Source: F22 sp963668535
GTDB taxonomy: Bacteria > Bacteroidota > Bacteroidia > Bacteroidales > Bacteroidaceae
DNA length: 64,000 bases
NCBI GenBank assembly: GCA_963668535.1
Contig: OY764867.1
Span: forward strand, 2,108,001 to 2,172,000
Direction of reading: 5' to 3'
Numbering within the stretch: position 1 is the first letter of the stretch; every line of letters begins with the position of its first letter. Below, in pieces: positions 16,910-24,585 of this stretch. The translations under genes and the position numbers were made by a program. A model generated the notes under the pieces. The model made no database searches and was not told where the DNA came from. It worked only from the letters and a program-made list of their open reading frames with translations.

Positions 16910-18520
16910 TTATTGTAGTATGCTAGCAATATCTTTTTCTATTGTATCAATTGTTCCCAGTCCAAAAGTTTCTATTAGAATTTTGGCTACGTTAGGCGAT
17001 AAGAAAGCTGGTAGAGTCGGTCCGATATGAATATTGTGTACACCTAGGTGAAGCAAAGCAAGCAAAACGATAACTGCCTTTTGTTCATACCATGCGATAT
17101 TATATGTGATAGGTAGCTCATTGATGTCGTTCAATTCGAAGATTTCTTTCAACTTCAAAGCAATTAAAGCCAATGAGTAGCTATCGTTACATTGTCCTGC
17201 ATCTAGTACACGTGGAATACCACCAATATCACCTAAGTTCAATTTGTTGTAGCGATATTTAGCACAACCAGCGGTCAGGATCACCATATCCTTTGGGAGT
17301 GCAGATGCGTAGTCTGTGTAGTAGTTGCGAGCATTCATTCGACCATCGCAACCAGCCATTACCACAAATTGTTTGATTGCACCAGATTTTACTGCCTCTA
17401 CTACTTTATCTGCTAATTGGAATACTTGTGCATGAGCAAACCCACCTATGATGGTACCTTCTTCAATCTGTGTTGGTGCGGGAAGTGTTTTAGCTAGTTC
17501 GATCAATTCACTAAAGTCCTTATGCCCATTAGCATCTGCTTCGATGTGTTTAGCACCAGGGTAGCCAGTAGTACCCGTAGTGAATAAGCGTGTCAAATAA
17601 GTATTTTTGCTAGTAGGTGGTACAATACAATTTGTTGTGAATAGAATAGGTCCATTGAAACTCTCAAATTCTTCACGTTGTCTCCACCAAGCATTACCAT
17701 AGTTGCCCGCAAAGTGGCTATACTTCTTAAATGCTGGGTAGTAGTTGGCCGGAAGCATTTCACTATGTGTATAGACATCTACGCCTGTTCCTTCTGTTTG
17801 TTTTAAGAGAGCTTCCATATCATGTAAATCATGACCAGAAATTAAGATTGCTGGATTCTTACGCGTGCCAATATTGACTTCTGTGATTTCAGGGTGACCA
17901 TATGTAGATGTATTGGCAGTATCCAAAAGTGCCATACCTTTTACCCCATATTCGCCAGTTTTCATGACGAGTGCGGTTAGTTCTTCAAGAGACAACTCCT
18001 TAGTGGTCATGTCGAAGAAGGCTTCTTGGATAAATACGTGGATGTTTATATCGTCATAGTTCAAATTCATCGCATGTTTGACGTAAGCTGCCAATCCCTT
18101 CAAACCATAGATCGTTAATTCACGTAGGCTACGGATGTCTTCGTTGCTTTCGCTCAATACACCTAGCCATGCTTCCTCTGTTATTTCAGGAAGAGTTATA
18201 TTATTTGCAGAAGCCACTTCATTTAGGTCTTCAAGCAAATCATAACCTACACTGATGCGCTCATGTATTTGCTTTTTGTCGAAGTTGGCATTTGTAATAG
18301 TCATGAAGAGCCCTTCCACTACATAGCGGTTTACTACTGCTTCATTTGAGAAGTCTACTTTGGCTTGACGTAGTGCAGTTGCAGCTACAGATAGCCGACG
18401 TACTGCTAGAATTAATAAATCTAGTTCAGCTGAAAGATCACTTTTCTTTCCACACACACCAGCCACTGTACATCCAGTACCTTGTGCTGCTTCTTGACAT
18501 TGATAACAAAACATATTCAT
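16910..18520 (-). CDS. hcp: Hybrid cluster protein (hydroxylamine reductase)
   Basis: Fe-S protein that reduces hydroxylamine and, in current understanding, nitric oxide; part of nitrosative-stress defence in anaerobes. The N-terminal cluster cysteines are C5, C8, C17 and C23 (C-x2-C-x8-C-x5-C). Conserved segments of the hybrid-cluster domain include G-H-D-L-H-D-M, T-H-S-E-M-L-P, F-T-T-N-C-I-V-P-P, A-G-C-D-G-R, T-A-G-C-A-K-Y-R-Y and D-A-G-Q-C-N-D. The length (536) fits. It is divergent from a Crp/Fnr-type regulator gene, and a candidate operator sits at about -42 of its predicted promoter. Confidence 0.96.
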   Translation of the reverse strand: MNMFCYQCQEAAQGTGCTVAGVCGKKSDLSAELDLLILAVRRLSVAATALRQAKVDFSNEAVVNRYVVEGLFMTITNANFDKKQIHERISVGYDLLEDLNEVASANNITLPEITEEAWLGVLSESNEDIRSLRELTIYGLKGLAAYVKHAMNLNYDDINIHVFIQEAFFDMTTKELSLEELTALVMKTGEYGVKGMALLDTANTSTYGHPEITEVNIGTRKNPAILISGHDLHDMEALLKQTEGTGVDVYTHSEMLPANYYPAFKKYSHFAGNYGNAWWRQREEFESFNGPILFTTNCIVPPTSKNTYLTRLFTTGTTGYPGAKHIEADANGHKDFSELIELAKTLPAPTQIEEGTIIGGFAHAQVFQLADKVVEAVKSGAIKQFVVMAGCDGRMNARNYYTDYASALPKDMVILTAGCAKYRYNKLNLGDIGGIPRVLDAGQCNDSYSLALIALKLKEIFELNDINELPITYNIAWYEQKAVIVLLALLHLGVHNIHIGPTLPAFLSPNVAKILIETFGLGTIDTIEKDIASILQ

Positions 18521-18592
18521 ATTATCTCTTTTTAGGGTTATCCAATAGACGCATTGGGTATATCATATTGTTTCTTCTTAATGAAGATGGTA

Positions 18593-18637
18593 CAAAGGTA
18601 GATAACACTATTCATAAATATTGTCACATAGGTTACA
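18593..18637 (-). promoter_or_regulatory. Predicted hcp promoter with HcpR-type operator
   Basis: On the minus strand the -7 box TACCTTTG (18600-18593) has no TTTG at -33. Instead a near-palindrome, TGTCAC-N4-GTTACA (18622-18637, plus-strand reading), is centred about 42 bp upstream of the expected start of transcription, the usual place for a class II Crp/Fnr activator. Confidence 0.6.
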
Positions 18638-18701
18638 GTTGCCCAAAAAAGAGAGTAATCAGTTCTTATATTATTTGTAAGGAGTGATTATATAGAGATT
18701 G

Positions 18702-18733
18702 TTTGCTAGTGTCTCTGCTAAATGGTATCTTTG
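18702..18733 (+). promoter_or_regulatory. Predicted promoter of the Crp/Fnr regulator gene
   Basis: TTTG (18702-18705), 20 nt, then TATCTTTG (18726-18733). Transcription would start near 18740, which excludes the upstream start at 18703 and supports the ATG at 18757. Confidence 0.7.
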
Positions 18734-18756
18734 ATACAATTAATAATAACTACATA

Positions 18757-19422
18757 ATGAATACACAAATAGATATCCAACAACTAAAACAGAGTCCTGT
18801 TTTTCAAAACATTGGGGAAGAGCGCTTGAAAAAATTTCTAGAAGATGCCCCACATAGTCTTAAAAGCTATAATAAACAAGATCTTATAGTACTGCAAGGC
18901 GAAAGATGTCGTAGCTTATACATGCTCTATTCCGGTAAGGTACAAGCAGTGATGACCCATCCAGATGGTAAGGAGCTTGTAGTGGAAGTGCTTGAATCAC
19001 CTGTGGCTGTGGCACCTATTTTATTATTTGGATCAAAAGATAAATTCCCCGTTTCACTAATCGCTGTAGGTTCAGTAGAAATTATTGTAATCAATAAGGA
19101 TAAATTTTTGCGATGGATGCAAGAGGATGTTCAACTTATGCAGAATTTTTTACGCATCATATCTGATAGAAGTGTATGGCTTACAGAAAAGATCAATGCT
19201 TTTGCTTTGCAATCATTAGAGATGCGTTTAGCTCATTACTTGTTTTTTCATAGTGAATCTCCCGAATCACAAAGTGATATTGCGAAGCGTTTAGGAGTGG
19301 CTCGTCCTTCTTTGAGCCGGGTGGTGTCAGGACTTGTAGATAAGGGAGTAATAACGATACAGAAACGTAAGATAGTAGTCTCTGACTCAGATAAGCTCAA
19401 AGATATTATGCATGGTGGATAA
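18757..19422 (+). CDS. hcpR: Crp/Fnr-family transcription regulator, HcpR-like
   Basis: A 221-residue regulator: an N-terminal cyclic-nucleotide-binding fold (L-Y-M-L-Y-S-G-K-V-Q-A-V around residue 50) and a C-terminal winged helix-turn-helix (S-Q-S-D-I-A-K-R-L-G-V-A-R-P-S-L-S-R-V at ~170-190). It lacks an FNR-type N-terminal cysteine set. Divergence from hcp and the operator in between match HcpR, the known Crp/Fnr-type activator of hcp in Porphyromonas and other Bacteroidetes (family knowledge); the name is inferred from this context. The start at 18757 is chosen because the predicted promoter overlaps the longer frame. Confidence 0.85.
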   Translation: MNTQIDIQQLKQSPVFQNIGEERLKKFLEDAPHSLKSYNKQDLIVLQGERCRSLYMLYSGKVQAVMTHPDGKELVVEVLESPVAVAPILLFGSKDKFPVSLIAVGSVEIIVINKDKFLRWMQEDVQLMQNFLRIISDRSVWLTEKINAFALQSLEMRLAHYLFFHSESPESQSDIAKRLGVARPSLSRVVSGLVDKGVITIQKRKIVVSDSDKLKDIMHGG

Positions 19423-19426
19423 AGCA

Positions 19427-19472
19427 ACACAGGCTGTATCATCCTCAAGGGTAGATACAGCCTGTGTTTTTT
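19427..19472 (+). terminator. Rho-independent terminator after hcpR
   Basis: A 14-bp perfect stem (19427-19440 with 19454-19467) followed by TTTTT. It separates hcpR from the convergent DUF4270 gene. Confidence 0.9.
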
Positions 19473-19487
19473 AATTCAGTAAATACT

Positions 19488-20939
19488 TTAAAAGTTGAAT
19501 TTACTATATATTACTTCTACGTCAATCTTATTACTTTTACCAACCAATTTGGCTGCAGATAAAGTTAAGTCATTTTGTACCTCTATTAGAGTCTTCGATG
19601 AGGAACTTGATGAGCTAGTCGAGTAGGTTGTTTGTACAGGAACTAAATACACTTTTCCCCATTGCATTTTATCTTCCCAAGTCGCTTCTTCAGTTGGTGT
19701 CCATGAACCACCTGCAGCCTTTTTAGCAGCCTCCTTATCTTTTAATTCAGCACGTACTAATCGAGCGATATTACCAAAGATATATTTATTGGATGAACTG
19801 TGAGTTGTCAAATAGCTTAAACTATCGTCTGGTAGCTCATTATTCTCAAAGAAAGATTTCATATCGCGTGCACGCATCAAAATAACATTATCAGGTACGT
19901 CCATTGTAAATTCCTTATTATCTTCAGGAATGTAATTTTGGAAATCGATACGAACTGCATTAAGAGTATCATTGCTTAATGTGTTGTTGATCTCATCAAT
20001 TGGTAAAGTGGCTTCTGTGACCAATCCTGCTGGAGTTTTCAAGTAGGTTACATCAGTATCTTCAATACGTTTGGTCAACTTGTCTTGCGTATTTGTAAAG
20101 CTGTTAGCTTGAAGCACTTCGGATGTGGCTGCAAAGGTACGTCTGTAGTACACGATTGAATCACCCGATTCGTCATATGTTTGCATTTTACTGCCATCAT
20201 CTTCGTATACATAGTTTTGGAATACCACATTTAAGTAAATATCTTCGATATATAAAACAGTACCATCACCGAGTATAGGTTTTATATACAACCCTTTCAA
20301 AACATGTTCAGCAAATGCTTCATCACTCTCAAAATATTCGGGGTGAGTTTTGTTTAAGTCAATGATACGTTGACCTATTGCATTGTCCAATACGATGCGT
20401 ACATAAGGTACATATCCAGATTCTGATTTAGCATCATCTGTTAATGACTTATCTACTGCTGTATAGGATTGTGAAGCAATTAAATCACTTGGATTATAAA
20501 AAGACGTTGGATCAATATCCGTGTAGTGATTTGTGGTCAGTTTTTTATCCAACTGATACACATTAAGCGAGTTTGTACTCAAAGAATCCCCGAAATATTC
20601 AGAATAGTATAAAAACAATTCTGTACTGTAAGCTTTGCCTGTCACCATTTCGTCGAAGGGAAATTGTGTGCCTTCTGGACAGTGTAACTCAGTTAGGAAG
20701 CTTCCTTCGAAGGTGCCAAAATTAGGATCAGTATATCGGCCTACATAACCAATTTTACTTTTCGCAAACACGGGACCAGTAGCCACCGTTTGGGTACTCG
20801 CTTTAAATGTTGCTGTACCTACTTCTACAACATCACGATCGGTAAGCATAGACATACCTAGTGAATCGGTCGTATCGTCACAAGACGCGAATGCCAAAAG
20901 GAACACTCCAGCGCCAAGTAGCCATTTCTTTTTAATCAT
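19488..20939 (-). CDS. DUF4270 lipoprotein
   Basis: A 483-residue lipoprotein with an N-terminal signal ending in the lipobox L-A-F-A-S-C (Cys20), followed by D-D-T-T-D, an acidic stretch that fits outer-membrane or surface export. The body is beta-rich, with the family's opening G-M-S-M-L-T-D-R-D and G-Y-V-G-R-Y-T-D-P-N-F-G segment and a Ser-rich patch (five or more Ser in a row) near residue 452. DUF4270 proteins are widespread in Bacteroidetes, of unknown function. It follows the starch-synthase-like gene by 22 bp, an arrangement seen in other Bacteroidales. Confidence 0.85.
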   Translation of the reverse strand: MIKKKWLLGAGVFLLAFASCDDTTDSLGMSMLTDRDVVEVGTATFKASTQTVATGPVFAKSKIGYVGRYTDPNFGTFEGSFLTELHCPEGTQFPFDEMVTGKAYSTELFLYYSEYFGDSLSTNSLNVYQLDKKLTTNHYTDIDPTSFYNPSDLIASQSYTAVDKSLTDDAKSESGYVPYVRIVLDNAIGQRIIDLNKTHPEYFESDEAFAEHVLKGLYIKPILGDGTVLYIEDIYLNVVFQNYVYEDDGSKMQTYDESGDSIVYYRRTFAATSEVLQANSFTNTQDKLTKRIEDTDVTYLKTPAGLVTEATLPIDEINNTLSNDTLNAVRIDFQNYIPEDNKEFTMDVPDNVILMRARDMKSFFENNELPDDSLSYLTTHSSSNKYIFGNIARLVRAELKDKEAAKKAAGGSWTPTEEATWEDKMQWGKVYLVPVQTTYSTSSSSSSSKTLIEVQNDLTLSAAKLVGKSNKIDVEVIYSKFNF

Positions 20940-20961
20940 AAGAGGAATGAGCTGGTATTAA

Positions 20962-21783
20962 TTATTCTTCAGAATACACTTCATTGTAAAAATTGTCGAC
21001 AGCATCAACATATTTATCTCCTTCAAGATAGTCCAACACGGGGATGCCAATTTCACGAGCATATGCTACGATTTCTTCATTCACATTTGGACTGTTGATA
21101 ATTAAGCCGTCTGAATAATGCAATGCAAGCTTTTGTAATGTCACACTAGTTAATGGACCATCACCAAGAACTGCTAAGTCCTCGTCAGTGATACCTTCCA
21201 ACATCACTTCTTGTTTGAAATTATTATCATATTCATTTTGCAAGTCATTACCGTATAATGAATAAATCACTTTGCAATGAGCAAAAGAAGGTTCATCTTT
21301 GAATGCTTTTTTGATATAGATTGGAGTCACTGCTCCCATCCATCCTTGGACATGCACGATATCTGGTACCCAACGTAGTTTTAGTACGGTTTGAAGTACG
21401 CCATGTCCGAAGAAAATGATGCGGCTGTCATTATCAGTATATTCTTCTCCGTTTTCATCTGTTACCATTTTACGACCTTGAAAGTAGTCGTCGTTATCGA
21501 TGAAATACACTTGCATGCGTGCGGCCTGAATGCTTGCTACTTTTATAATTAGCGGGTGATCAGTATCATCAATAATCAAGTTCATTCCCGATAGGCGAAT
21601 CACTTCATGCAATTGGTTGCGTCTTTCATTAATGGTACCCCATTTAGGCATAAATGTACGAATCTCACGACCTCTTTCTTGGATTGCTTGAGGTAACTCA
21701 CGACACAGCTTGGCCATATCCGATTCTTGTGAGTAAGGTGTCATCTCTTGGTTGATGAACAGTACTTTTTTAGCTTCTGACAT
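20962..21783 (-). CDS. Glycogen/starch synthase-like protein, GT5 catalytic N-domain only
   Basis: A 273-residue protein resembling the N-terminal (GT5) half of bacterial glycogen synthase: K-K-V-L-F-I-N-Q-E-M-T-P-Y at the start, F-M-P-K-W-G, D-I-V-H-V-Q-G-W-M-G (compare D-V-x-H-x-H-D-W-H in GlgA) and a G-N-D-L acceptor-side loop. The C-terminal GT1-like nucleotide-binding domain with K-T-G-G-L-x-x-V is absent, as in the short 'glycogen/starch synthase' beside panC/panD in Bacteroides. Activity is therefore doubtful. A frame extends to 21879, but the ATG at 21783 starts the conserved sequence and lies just after a TATCTTTG -7 box (21825-21818). Confidence 0.75.
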   Translation of the reverse strand: MSEAKKVLFINQEMTPYSQESDMAKLCRELPQAIQERGREIRTFMPKWGTINERRNQLHEVIRLSGMNLIIDDTDHPLIIKVASIQAARMQVYFIDNDDYFQGRKMVTDENGEEYTDNDSRIIFFGHGVLQTVLKLRWVPDIVHVQGWMGAVTPIYIKKAFKDEPSFAHCKVIYSLYGNDLQNEYDNNFKQEVMLEGITDEDLAVLGDGPLTSVTLQKLALHYSDGLIINSPNVNEEIVAYAREIGIPVLDYLEGDKYVDAVDNFYNEVYSEE

Positions 21784-21817
21784 ATATCTAGTAATTTTTT
21801 CTATGTAATGCGACAGG

Positions 21818-21825
21818 CAAAGATA
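21818..21825 (-). promoter_or_regulatory. Predicted -7 box of the starch-synthase-like/DUF4270 operon
   Basis: TATCTTTG on the minus strand, 35 nt before the ATG at 21783. It places the start of transcription downstream of the alternative start at 21879. Confidence 0.55.
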
Positions 21826-21920
21826 ACAAAAAAAATCTGGTTTTCGGGCGAAAAGTTTCTCTATATGGTAGAAATTCACTTATTTTGCACCGATTTTGTG
21901 TTTTACATGAATATAAAGGT

Positions 21921-22766
21921 ATGAAAATAGTACACACCGTTGCAGAATTGCAACAAGTGCTTTCCGTAGCTCGTGAAGCTGGTAAGCAAATTGGGTTTGT
22001 TCCTACGATGGGAGCCCTCCATAATGGGCATGCATCGCTTGTCAAAGAATCTGTGCACAACAATGATATTACAGCTGTCAGTATCTTTGTCAATCCTACA
22101 CAGTTTAACGACTCAAGTGATCTTGAGCATTATCCTAGAACTTTCGATGCAGATGTAGAATTGCTATCTGAAGTGGGCGCTGATATTATATTTGCTCCTT
22201 CACCACAAGAGATGTATCCAACTGAAGATACTCGTCAATTTGATTATGATCCATTAGATAAGGTGATGGAAGGTGCCATGCGCCCAGGTCATTTTAATGG
22301 TGTCTGCCAGATTGTAAGCAAATTACTAGAAGCTGCTAAGCCTAATCGTGCTTATTTTGGAGAAAAAGATTTTCAACAATTGGCCATTATTCGTCGTATG
22401 GTGCGTGAACTAGAGTACCCGGTCGAGATAGTAGGTTGTCCTATTGTGCGAGAAGCAGATGGCTTGGCTTTGAGTAGTCGAAATATGCGAATGAATCCTG
22501 AAGAAAGAAAAACTGCATTAAATATCTCGGCTACGTTGAGAAAAAGTATTAACTTTGCAGCATCACATAGCGTAGTCGACACACTCGCTATGGTTCAGGA
22601 TAGTATAGCAGCTGTCGATGGATTGGAATTAGAATACTTTCAAATAGTAGATGGAGACACTTTACAGCCCGTAGCTAATTGGGATGATTCTTCGTATATT
22701 GTGGGATGTATTACCGTTTTTTGCGGACCAGTTCGTTTGATAGATAACATATGCTATAAGAAATAA
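21921..22766 (+). CDS. panC: Pantoate-beta-alanine ligase (pantothenate synthetase)
   Basis: Joins pantoate and beta-alanine with ATP to make pantothenate, the coenzyme A precursor. The nucleotidyltransferase motif P-T-M-G-A-L-H-x-G-H is at the N-terminus, followed by V-S-I-F-V-N-P-T-Q-F, R-P-G-H-F-N-G-V, Y-F-G-E-K-D-F-Q-Q and the L-A-L-S-S-R-N loop. The conserved sequence begins at M-K-I-V-H; the frame opens 12 codons earlier (21885), but that would overlap the presumed promoter (TATTTTG near 21881), so 21921 is used. panD follows after 22 bp, giving a two-gene pantothenate operon. Confidence 0.95.
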   Translation: MKIVHTVAELQQVLSVAREAGKQIGFVPTMGALHNGHASLVKESVHNNDITAVSIFVNPTQFNDSSDLEHYPRTFDADVELLSEVGADIIFAPSPQEMYPTEDTRQFDYDPLDKVMEGAMRPGHFNGVCQIVSKLLEAAKPNRAYFGEKDFQQLAIIRRMVRELEYPVEIVGCPIVREADGLALSSRNMRMNPEERKTALNISATLRKSINFAASHSVVDTLAMVQDSIAAVDGLELEYFQIVDGDTLQPVANWDDSSYIVGCITVFCGPVRLIDNICYKK

Positions 22767-22788
22767 AATCAACAAGAAGAAAATAGCT

Positions 22789-23142
22789 ATGATGATCGAA
22801 GTTTTGAAATCGAAGTTGCATTGTGCACGTGTTACAGAAGCCAACCTTAATTATGTAGGAAGTATTACCATTGATGAGGATTTAATGGATGCTGTTGGTC
22901 TAATCGCAGGTGAAAAAGTGCAAGTTGTCGATAATAATAATGGTTCTCGTCTTGAGACGTATGTCATTAAAGGTGAACGTGGTTCTGGCTCCATTTGTCT
23001 AAACGGAGCAGCTGCCCGTTTGGTTCAACCAGATGATATTGTCATTATTATGTCTTTTGCCATGATGGACTATGAAGAAGCTAAAAGTTTTGAACCCAAA
23101 ATTGCTTTTCCAAATCCAGTAGATAATTCTCTCCCTGAATGA
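22789..23142 (+). CDS. panD: Aspartate 1-decarboxylase (pyruvoyl enzyme)
   Basis: Makes beta-alanine from aspartate for pantothenate synthesis. The 117-residue proenzyme self-cleaves at G24-S25 in Y-V-G-S-I-T-I-D to create the pyruvoyl cofactor; starting at the first of two consecutive ATGs reproduces the canonical Gly24-Ser25 numbering. Other conserved parts are K-L-H-x-A-R-V-T, the N-G-A-A-A-R loop and D-x-V-I-I-M-S-F. Its partner PanC is encoded immediately upstream and uses its product. Confidence 0.96.
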   Translation: MMIEVLKSKLHCARVTEANLNYVGSITIDEDLMDAVGLIAGEKVQVVDNNNGSRLETYVIKGERGSGSICLNGAAARLVQPDDIVIIMSFAMMDYEEAKSFEPKIAFPNPVDNSLPE

Positions 23143-23177
23143 GTAGGAATTTGATATTCCCATTTAGAAGATATATA

Positions 23178-23217
23178 AACATCCGCACAACAGTTGTTGT
23201 AGCGGATGTTTTTTTTA
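23178..23217 (+). terminator. Terminator of panC-panD
   Basis: A 9-bp stem (23178-23186 with 23202-23210), extended by an inner ACAAC/GTTGT pairing, followed by a run of T. Confidence 0.88.
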
Positions 23218-23254
23218 AGCGTATACCTTATTGTTTTATTCAGCGTTTTTTTGA

Positions 23255-23267
23255 TACTATTTTGTCA
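23255..23267 (-). promoter_or_regulatory. Candidate mannan operator (inverted copy) upstream of the AraC gene
   Basis: Read on the minus strand this is TGACAAAATAGTA, identical over 13 bases to the site before the GH26 operon. It lies about 100 bp upstream of the predicted start of transcription of the AraC-type regulator, suggesting autoregulation. Confidence 0.5.
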
Positions 23268-23348
23268 ATACGTAATGTAATTTGATATCTATTATATTTT
23301 CTCAAAATATCCGTGCACATTATTATAGTTGAGAACGTATAATTATTT

Positions 23349-23356
23349 TATCTTTG
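23349..23356 (+). promoter_or_regulatory. Predicted -7 box of the AraC regulator gene
   Basis: TATCTTTG, 34 nt before the ATG at 23391. A TTG (23329-23331) lies 17 nt upstream. Confidence 0.55.
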
Positions 23357-23390
23357 CTACGACCTTATTGTAAACCATAAAGATATACAC

Positions 23391-24281
23391 ATGGAAAAGC
23401 ATGATAATACCATTATTCGTGAGATTACTCCCTTGTCCGATAAAGATTGTTTCTATATCGCAGATAGAAAAAAAACAGCTTTTACCTATCCCATTCATAC
23501 TCACAATGAATTTGAATTAAATTTTACCGAGAATGCCTCTGGCGTTCGTCGGGTTGTTGGTGATCATTCTGAAATAATTGGAGATTATGACTTAGTGCTT
23601 ATCGGCAGTGCTAATTTGGAACATGTTTGGGAACAGCATACCTGTGAATCCAAAGAAATTCGAGAAATTACTATTCAATTCTCTAAGGACTTTGCTCAGC
23701 AAGTCATGATGCGAAAAAATCAATTTCTCTCTATTCATAAGATGCTTGAAAAAGCACAGAATGGATTGGCATTTCCATTGTCGGCCATTATGAAAGTGTA
23801 TCACATCTTAGATAAGTTATCTAAACATAGTGATGGTTTTTATGCTGTACTTGACTTTTACACATTGTTATATGAGTTGTCTTTATGTGACGAAGCCTAT
23901 ACTTTGTCTTCCTCTTCTTTTGTCAAAGCATCTGTACATAGTGATAGCCGTCGTGTGACTAAAGTAGAAATATATATCAATGACCATTTTCGTGAAGATA
24001 TTCGTTTATCTCAATTGGCTGAAATTGCTGGGATGTCTTCTTCTGCTTTTAGCAAGTTCTTTAAAATGCGTACAGGGAAAACATTGAGTGACTATATTAT
24101 AGATATACGTCTAGGTCATGCAGCGCGCCTCTTAGTGGATTCTACCATGTCTATTGCTGAGATTTGTTATGACAGTGGATTTAATAATCTCTCTAATTTT
24201 AATCGCATCTTTAAAAAACGCAAAGGAATAGCACCAAAGGAATTTCGATCTACATTTCGAAAAGAGAAGCGTCTTATTTGA
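23391..24281 (+). CDS. AraC-family regulator of the mannan locus
   Basis: A 296-residue protein with an N-terminal cupin-like sensor domain (Y-P-I-H-T-H-N-E-F-E-L-N at ~35-46) and a C-terminal AraC/XylS double helix-turn-helix at ~195-295 (L-S-Q-L-A-E-I-A-G-M-S-S-S-A-F-S-K-F-F-K, then I-A-E-I-C-Y-D-S-G-F-N-N-L-S-N-F-N-R-I-F-K). It opens the mannan locus and is followed on the same strand by the GH26 operon. A 13-bp motif repeated before its own gene, the operon and the GH2 gene is a good candidate binding site. The inducer is not evident; a manno-oligosaccharide is likely. Confidence 0.88.
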   Translation: MEKHDNTIIREITPLSDKDCFYIADRKKTAFTYPIHTHNEFELNFTENASGVRRVVGDHSEIIGDYDLVLIGSANLEHVWEQHTCESKEIREITIQFSKDFAQQVMMRKNQFLSIHKMLEKAQNGLAFPLSAIMKVYHILDKLSKHSDGFYAVLDFYTLLYELSLCDEAYTLSSSSFVKASVHSDSRRVTKVEIYINDHFREDIRLSQLAEIAGMSSSAFSKFFKMRTGKTLSDYIIDIRLGHAARLLVDSTMSIAEICYDSGFNNLSNFNRIFKKRKGIAPKEFRSTFRKEKRLI

Positions 24282-24344
24282 CTATTTCAATATCTAACCA
24301 GAAAACCGATTAAATCACCATTTGTTTTTTATAGTATTAGTTTG

Positions 24345-24389
24345 TGACAAAATAGTACTTGAAAAGTCTTTTAATTTTCTATTACTTTG
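24345..24389 (+). promoter_or_regulatory. Mannan-operon promoter with candidate AraC operator
   Basis: TGACAAAATAGTA (24345-24357) is followed after 24 nt by TTACTTTG (24382-24389), a -7-like box one base off consensus. The same motif-to-box distance occurs before the GH2 gene. A sub-optimal -7 and lack of a clear -33 fit an activator-dependent promoter. Confidence 0.65.
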
Positions 24390-24458
24390 TGCCATATACC
24401 TTGAGAATATGACACCATTATTCTTTTGCATTGTCGTATATGTTGTTATAGCACATAT

Positions 24459-24569
24459 ATGTTCAACGTAAAACGAACGCTCTTTTTCATCATTTATGGC
24501 ATCGTCTTGTTGATATTAGCATTATTTGGAACAATGTGTCTTTTCTCTTTTACAAAAATAGGTTGTTAA
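24459..24569 (+). CDS. Possible 36-residue leader or membrane peptide
   Basis: A short frame in the leader of the mannan operon, ending 16 nt before the GH26 start. It encodes a basic N-terminus (M-F-N-V-K-R-T) and one strong hydrophobic helix (L-F-F-I-I-Y-G-I-V-L-L-I-L-A-L-F). The single-helix profile is not expected by chance, but no ribosome-binding sequence or homologue is recognisable. It could be a genuine microprotein or an incidental ORF. Confidence 0.35.
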   Translation: MFNVKRTLFFIIYGIVLLILALFGTMCLFSFTKIGC

Positions 24570-24585
24570 CCACTACTAGAGAATT

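Noticed and set aside
18703..18756. Longer N-terminus for the Crp/Fnr regulator
   Set aside because: The predicted promoter (TTTG-N20-TATCTTTG) overlaps it, so it would not be transcribed.
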